A stretch of 64,000 nucleotides of DNA. Source: Sulfuricurvum sp. GTDB lineage: Bacteria > Campylobacterota > Campylobacteria > Campylobacterales > Sulfurimonadaceae. Positions within the stretch are counted from its first letter, which is position 1, and the number at the start of each line of letters is the position of its first letter. This document shows positions 59,719 to 64,000 of the stretch, piece by piece. The notes below the pieces were generated by a model, which worked only from the letters and a program-made list of their open reading frames with translations, did not search any database and was not told where the DNA came from. Location: NCBI GenBank assembly GCA_024637295.1, contig JAGXFL010000013.1, positions 1 through 64,000 of the forward strand, given 5' to 3'. The translations under genes and the position numbers were made by a program.

Positions 59719-61608
59719 ATGGAAATTTATTTATACATCGCACTTTTTGCGCCACTGGCAGGTTCTTTGTTCTCTGCACTATTTGGTGCATCACCAAAGA
59801 CGAGCGTGACAGGAATCGTTGCCTCTGGATTATTATTTATTTCATTTGTAAGCAGTGCTATATTGCTCAATTACGTCATGATGGGTCATACGGTTCATGT
59901 TGAGATGATGACGTGGATCGCGGCTGGGGATCTTTACATACCATTTGGGTTTGTTGTGGATCAAGTGAGTGTCGTTATGATGATGGTTGTCAGTGTCGTA
60001 TCAACCGTTGTTCATATCTATTCTGTCGGTTACATGGATCATGACAAAGGGTTTAATCGCTTTTTCTCATACTTAAGTGCATTCGTGTTCTCGATGATGG
60101 TATTGGTTATGAGTGATAATTTCCTGGGCCTGTTTATCGGATGGGAAGGGGTTGGTCTTTGTTCGTGGCTTTTGATCGGTTTTTGGTATCACAAAGAATC
60201 GGCTACATGGGCTGCTAATGAAGCATTCATTATGAACCGTATTGCAGACTTGGCAATGTTGATCGGTATTTTTATTGTTTATTGGAACATCGGTTCGTTG
60301 CAGTACGACGTTGTCTTTTCTCAAATCGCTAATCTCCCTATGCCGATTATCACTTGGATCGGGATTTTCCTCTTTATTGGAGCGATGGGTAAATCGGCAC
60401 AATTTCCGTTACATACATGGCTTGCCGATGCGATGGAAGGCCCAACGCCTGTTTCAGCTTTGATCCATGCGGCTACCATGGTAACTGCAGGGGTTTATTT
60501 GGTCGTTCGTGCGAATCCGATTTATTCTTTGATTCCTGAGGTGGGTACGGTTATCGCGTCACTAGGTGCATTTGTCGCAATGTTTGCGGCAACTATGGCA
60601 TTGGTCAATCGTGACATGAAGCGTATCATTGCGTACTCTACTTTGTCACAATTGGGTTATATGTTTGTAGCAGCAGGCCTTGGTGCTTACTGGGTCGCAT
60701 TGTTCCATCTTATGGCGCATGCATTTTTCAAAGCGTTGCTTTTCCTAGGTGCAGGTAACGTTATGCACGCAATGCATGATGAATTGGATCCATTTAAAAT
60801 GGGTGGGTTGAAAAAACCGATGAAATGGACATGGATTCTTATGACACTGGCTTCGGTTGCATTGGCGGGTATCTATCCATTGGCTGGATTCTTTTCAAAA
60901 GATCTTATTTTGGAAGTTGCGTTTGTAGAACAGCATTATGTCTTGTATACGGTTTTATTGTTAACTGCAGGTTTGACCGCATTTTACTCATTCCGTCTTG
61001 TGGCGTTGATTTTCAATGGAGATGAAAGACATCTTGAACACGGTATTCACCCTCATGAAGCGTATAACTTCATGTTGTATGCAATGGCCCCGTTAGGTCT
61101 ATTGGCAGTCATCGCGGGTATGGTGTTTAAAACTCCGTATTATGAAATGGTGACACACCTTTTACCGGCACTTGAATACCATATTCATAACCATACGACA
61201 TTTTGGATTATGACGATTGGCACGCAGTTGTTTGTTATTGCAGCGATTGCCTATGCGTACAAAAAGTACGCTAAAGCGGTCAAAGTAGATAAAAAAGTGG
61301 AATCTGGCTTTTTCTATCAACTGCTTTATAACCAATATTACATTCCTAAACTCTATGATGAGTTGTTTTCGAAGCCGTACCGTGAGCTCTCAAGAATAGC
61401 TTGGAAACAAATTGATCTTAAAATCGTTGATGCAACGGTTGACGGAATCGCGAATGTCATCTATCGTACAGGTGAAAAAACACATACCATGCAAAACGGT
61501 AACTTATCTAGCATGTTGCGCTGGATGGTTATTGGTTTAGTGGTTTTATTGGTACTAGCTGTCGCATTTACTGTTGGATATAACGCAGTAACTATGCGGG
61601 CGATGTAA
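59719..61608 (+). CDS. nuoL: Complex I subunit NuoL
   Basis: A 629-residue antiporter-like proton-pumping subunit with about sixteen membrane helices and a long C-terminal lateral helix. Signatures: SYLSAFVFSMMVLVMSDNFLGLFIGWEGVGLCSWLLIGFWY, AMGKSAQFPLHTWLADAMEGPTPVSALIHAATMVTAGVYL, LVNRDMKRIIAYSTLSQLGYMFVAAGLG and FHLMAHAFFKALLFLGAG. The last third (about 500-629) holds the lateral helix. It precedes nuoM by a few bases. Confidence 0.97.
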   Translation: MEIYLYIALFAPLAGSLFSALFGASPKTSVTGIVASGLLFISFVSSAILLNYVMMGHTVHVEMMTWIAAGDLYIPFGFVVDQVSVVMMMVVSVVSTVVHIYSVGYMDHDKGFNRFFSYLSAFVFSMMVLVMSDNFLGLFIGWEGVGLCSWLLIGFWYHKESATWAANEAFIMNRIADLAMLIGIFIVYWNIGSLQYDVVFSQIANLPMPIITWIGIFLFIGAMGKSAQFPLHTWLADAMEGPTPVSALIHAATMVTAGVYLVVRANPIYSLIPEVGTVIASLGAFVAMFAATMALVNRDMKRIIAYSTLSQLGYMFVAAGLGAYWVALFHLMAHAFFKALLFLGAGNVMHAMHDELDPFKMGGLKKPMKWTWILMTLASVALAGIYPLAGFFSKDLILEVAFVEQHYVLYTVLLLTAGLTAFYSFRLVALIFNGDERHLEHGIHPHEAYNFMLYAMAPLGLLAVIAGMVFKTPYYEMVTHLLPALEYHIHNHTTFWIMTIGTQLFVIAAIAYAYKKYAKAVKVDKKVESGFFYQLLYNQYYIPKLYDELFSKPYRELSRIAWKQIDLKIVDATVDGIANVIYRTGEKTHTMQNGNLSSMLRWMVIGLVVLLVLAVAFTVGYNAVTMRAM

Positions 61609-61618
61609 GGAGCTGTTG

Positions 61619-63166
61619 ATGCAAGAACACATTTTATCGATCTTAATTTTCTTCCCGGCATTGGCTGCAATGCTCGGATTTGTTGTTCACAAAGACAGCG
61701 CGCGAGCTTATGGTATCACGGTTGCTGCTATTGAATTTTTTCTCTCTTTGTGGTTGTGGAATCTATATGATCCTATGACATCAGGGATGCAGTTTATGGA
61801 GCAAGCTCCGCTTGTTGCTGCATTCGGGATCAATTATCTCGTAGGTATTGATGGTATTTCATTGTTTATTATCATTTTGTCTACGTTTTTCACGATGATT
61901 GGTATCGCTTCACTCACAGAAACGCGCCGTGTCAAAGACCTTATTATCACATTACTCTTTTTAGAGATGACTATGGTAGGAGTATTTGCGGCACTTGACG
62001 CAATCGTTTTCTATGTTTTCTGGGAACTTTCTTTGATTCCAATGCTGTATATTATCGGTGCATGGGGCGGACCGCTTCGTATTTACGCATCGATCAAGTT
62101 TTTCTTGTATACCTTTACAGGTTCATTGGTAATGTTGGTTGGTATGTTGTTTATGGCGTATTTCTACTATCAAGCTACAGGTCAATGGAGTTTTTCATTG
62201 TTAGAGTGGTATCGATTGATCTTGCCGCTTAATTTCCAACTTTGGCTATTTGCGGCTTTCTTTATCGGTTTTGCGATCAAGGTGCCGATGTTTCCATTCC
62301 ACACATGGTTACCGTATGCACACGGACAAGCTCCAACAATCGGTTCTGTCATCCTTGCGGCTATTTTGCTTAAAATGGGAACGTATGCGTTTGTCCGTTT
62401 TTCATTGCCATTGTTTCCGGATGCATCCGTGTTTTTCATGTTCCCGATTGCGATATTAGCCATTATTATGATTATCTATACTGCGATGGTAGCTTACGCA
62501 CAAGAAGATATCAAACAAGTAGTAGCTTACAGTTCGGTATCGCATATGGGTGTTATCGTTCTTGGTACGTTTGCCCTTAACGTTGAAGGTATCAGTGGAT
62601 CGATTTTCTTGATGATCGCGCACGGGGTTGTATCAGGCGCACTGTTCTTGCTGGTTGGTGTCATCTACGACCGTCGTCACACGAAACTGATGTCTGAATT
62701 TGGAGGACTTGCTTCGGTAATGCCTCGTTATGCAACGATTTTTGGGATCATGATGATGGCATCGGTAGGTTTGCCGTTAACCATCAATTTTGTGGGTGAA
62801 TTTTTAAGTCTTCTTGGATTTTACAAGCAGTCACATGCATTTACACTTGTGGCAGGGACAGCGATTATCGTAGGAGCTATTTATATGCTAAGTGCGTATA
62901 AAAAAATGTTTTTCGGCAATGTTACCAAAGATGAGAATAAACATCTCAAAGATGTGAATATGACAGAGCTATTGGCATTAGTACCGTTAGTGGTGATTAC
63001 GGTTTGGCTAGGGGTTTATCCAAAACCACTGCTAGAACCTATTAGTCATAGCGTTGAACCAATTGTTCAATTAATGCATGACAAAGCACAAACAGCAGAA
63101 GCGCAAGCACGTATCCCAAATCTGGCTAATCCAGAAGCTATGAATTCACAAGAGGAGACACGCTAA
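61619..63166 (+). CDS. nuoM: Complex I subunit NuoM
   Basis: A 515-residue antiporter-like proton-pumping membrane subunit. It has [95 protein letters not shown] and [25 protein letters not shown] one codon upstream (61616) could serve, but the ATG at 61619 is well spaced from AAGGAG. The nuoN ATG overlaps its stop by one base (TAATG). Confidence 0.96.
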   Translation: MQEHILSILIFFPALAAMLGFVVHKDSARAYGITVAAIEFFLSLWLWNLYDPMTSGMQFMEQAPLVAAFGINYLVGIDGISLFIIILSTFFTMIGIASLTETRRVKDLIITLLFLEMTMVGVFAALDAIVFYVFWELSLIPMLYIIGAWGGPLRIYASIKFFLYTFTGSLVMLVGMLFMAYFYYQATGQWSFSLLEWYRLILPLNFQLWLFAAFFIGFAIKVPMFPFHTWLPYAHGQAPTIGSVILAAILLKMGTYAFVRFSLPLFPDASVFFMFPIAILAIIMIIYTAMVAYAQEDIKQVVAYSSVSHMGVIVLGTFALNVEGISGSIFLMIAHGVVSGALFLLVGVIYDRRHTKLMSEFGGLASVMPRYATIFGIMMMASVGLPLTINFVGEFLSLLGFYKQSHAFTLVAGTAIIVGAIYMLSAYKKMFFGNVTKDENKHLKDVNMTELLALVPLVVITVWLGVYPKPLLEPISHSVEPIVQLMHDKAQTAEAQARIPNLANPEAMNSQEETR

Positions 63167-64000
63167 TGTTAGAGCCCATCCATATTTCTCTAGCGTCACT
63201 GAATATTGCGACATTAGCTCCAATGATTGTTGCTATTGTCGGTGCACTGACAATTTTATGTATTGACTTGATTAAGGGAGGGCTTCACAAGTCTCTCTAT
63301 GTCATGGTAAGTTTGCTATTTTTAATGATAGATTTGGGACTTATTGTTGATTTTGGTAATTTATTTATTCAAAACGGTTCTGTTTCCGGTATGTTTAATA
63401 TGATGCTTATTGACGGTCTTGCTATCTTAGGGCAGATTATTATTGTTGCAGGTTCGATGTTGTTTATACCATTGGCATTAACTTCAAAGCGTTTCCATGA
63501 ATACAACTATCCGGAGTATTTTTCTCTATTCTTATTTATGATCGCAGGCTTCCAGTTTATGGTTGCTACGGACAATCTCATTATGATTTTTGTAGGGCTT
63601 GAAACGGCATCTTTGGCTTTATACGCCCTTATTGCGTTACATAACCGATCAAAATCATTTGAAGCGGCTGTCAAGTATTTTACTATGGGGGCATTGGCCG
63701 CAGGCTTTTATGCATTCGGTTCAATGATCTTGTATGCCATTACAGGTTCAATCGAAATCAATCAGATCGCAGCTGTACTTGGGGCAGATCACTATGCTAA
63801 TATCGGATATGTTCTTTTGGCCATTTCCTTTTTATTAGCAGCGTTTGGATTTAAACTTTCAATGGTCCCTTTTCATACATGGACACCGGATGTTTATGAA
63901 GGGTCAAGCGCTGCAATGGCAGGATACATGTCCATCGTTCCAAAGATCGCAGGTTTTATCGTATCAATGCGTTTGTTTGAATTTTTGGTTCACAGCGGCG
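63166..64000 (+). CDS. nuoN: Complex I subunit NuoN (partial, runs off the end)
   Basis: The frame opens at ATG 63166 ([21 protein letters not shown]) and stays open to the end of the window, about 278 codons. It is a polytopic membrane protein with the NuoN segments [52 protein letters not shown] and [22 protein letters not shown]. NuoN is the third antiporter-like subunit. Ribosome site AGAGGAG lies inside the end of nuoM. The C-terminal part lies beyond the window. Confidence 0.95.
   Translation, partial: MLEPIHISLASLNIATLAPMIVAIVGALTILCIDLIKGGLHKSLYVMVSLLFLMIDLGLIVDFGNLFIQNGSVSGMFNMMLIDGLAILGQIIIVAGSMLFIPLALTSKRFHEYNYPEYFSLFLFMIAGFQFMVATDNLIMIFVGLETASLALYALIALHNRSKSFEAAVKYFTMGALAAGFYAFGSMILYAITGSIEINQIAAVLGADHYANIGYVLLAISFLLAAFGFKLSMVPFHTWTPDVYEGSSAAMAGYMSIVPKIAGFIVSMRLFEFLVHSG

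Overview
The window is a stretch of bacterial chromosome from a member of the Campylobacterota, most like the Sulfuricurvum/Sulfurimonas group. Four things point there. The ribosomal S10-spc block lacks the L30 gene. The order rpsB-tsf-ABC ATPase-fliR-acidic protein-gmk-tatA-argS matches what I remember of Campylobacter. The complex I operon has no standard nuoE or nuoF, but a small protein and a GltD-like flavoprotein in their place, followed by two nuoG genes. The purF, dapB and aguB proteins are of types common in the group. The species cannot be fixed from sequence alone.

Layout. 1-9173: end of rplD, then rplW to rplO, secY, map and infA, all on the + strand, tightly packed and often overlapping. 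9230-14504: a Sel1-repeat protein; a minus-strand group (cvfB-like, a 72-residue unknown, ppnP); then a short-chain dehydrogenase, a cysteine-type formate-dehydrogenase-like molybdoenzyme and yraN. 14602-17734: trxA and trxB, separated by an AT-rich, oppositely oriented gene for a 523-residue protein with a C-terminal HEPN-type R-x4-H motif. A dispersed-type palindrome marks the junction on the trxA side. 17784-20885: dapB, purF and a YhcC-type radical SAM gene. 20882-24599 (minus): ilvE, an SPFH protein, hisIE and two DUF2393-like membrane proteins. 24710-28743: truncated globin, aldehyde dehydrogenase, bcp and a large DUF3373-like outer-membrane protein. 28744-36977: a structured leader, rpsB-tsf, a LolD-like ATPase, fliR, a PLD-like protein, a very acidic protein with a degenerate receiver domain, gmk, tatA and argS. 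36999-46943: short flagellin, aguB, a J-domain protein, a Y-family polymerase, aldo/keto reductase, an outer-membrane protein and lipoprotein pair, aminotransferase, nfo and an AAA+ ATPase. 47232-64000: the nuo operon from nuoA to a partial nuoN.

Functional themes. The window covers translation and protein export (ribosomal proteins, SecY, IF-1, EF-Ts, TatA, ArgRS). It also covers redox homeostasis (TrxA/TrxB, Bcp), amino-acid and purine synthesis (DapB, HisIE, IlvE, PurF), DNA repair (Nfo, Y-family polymerase), motility (FliR, short flagellin) and respiration (complex I).

The most unusual items are: (1) the HEPN-type gene that splits trxA from trxB, a candidate stand-alone defence or abortive-infection RNase; (2) the rebuilt electron-input module of complex I, in which a NuoF iron-sulfur domain remnant lacking one cysteine is fused to a GltD-like flavoprotein and followed by two complete NuoG paralogues; (3) a structured leader ahead of rpsB; and (4) three genes whose -10 box sits 6-7 bases from the start codon with no Shine-Dalgarno sequence, as expected of leaderless mRNAs. 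I saw no tRNA, rRNA, CRISPR array or transposase gene.
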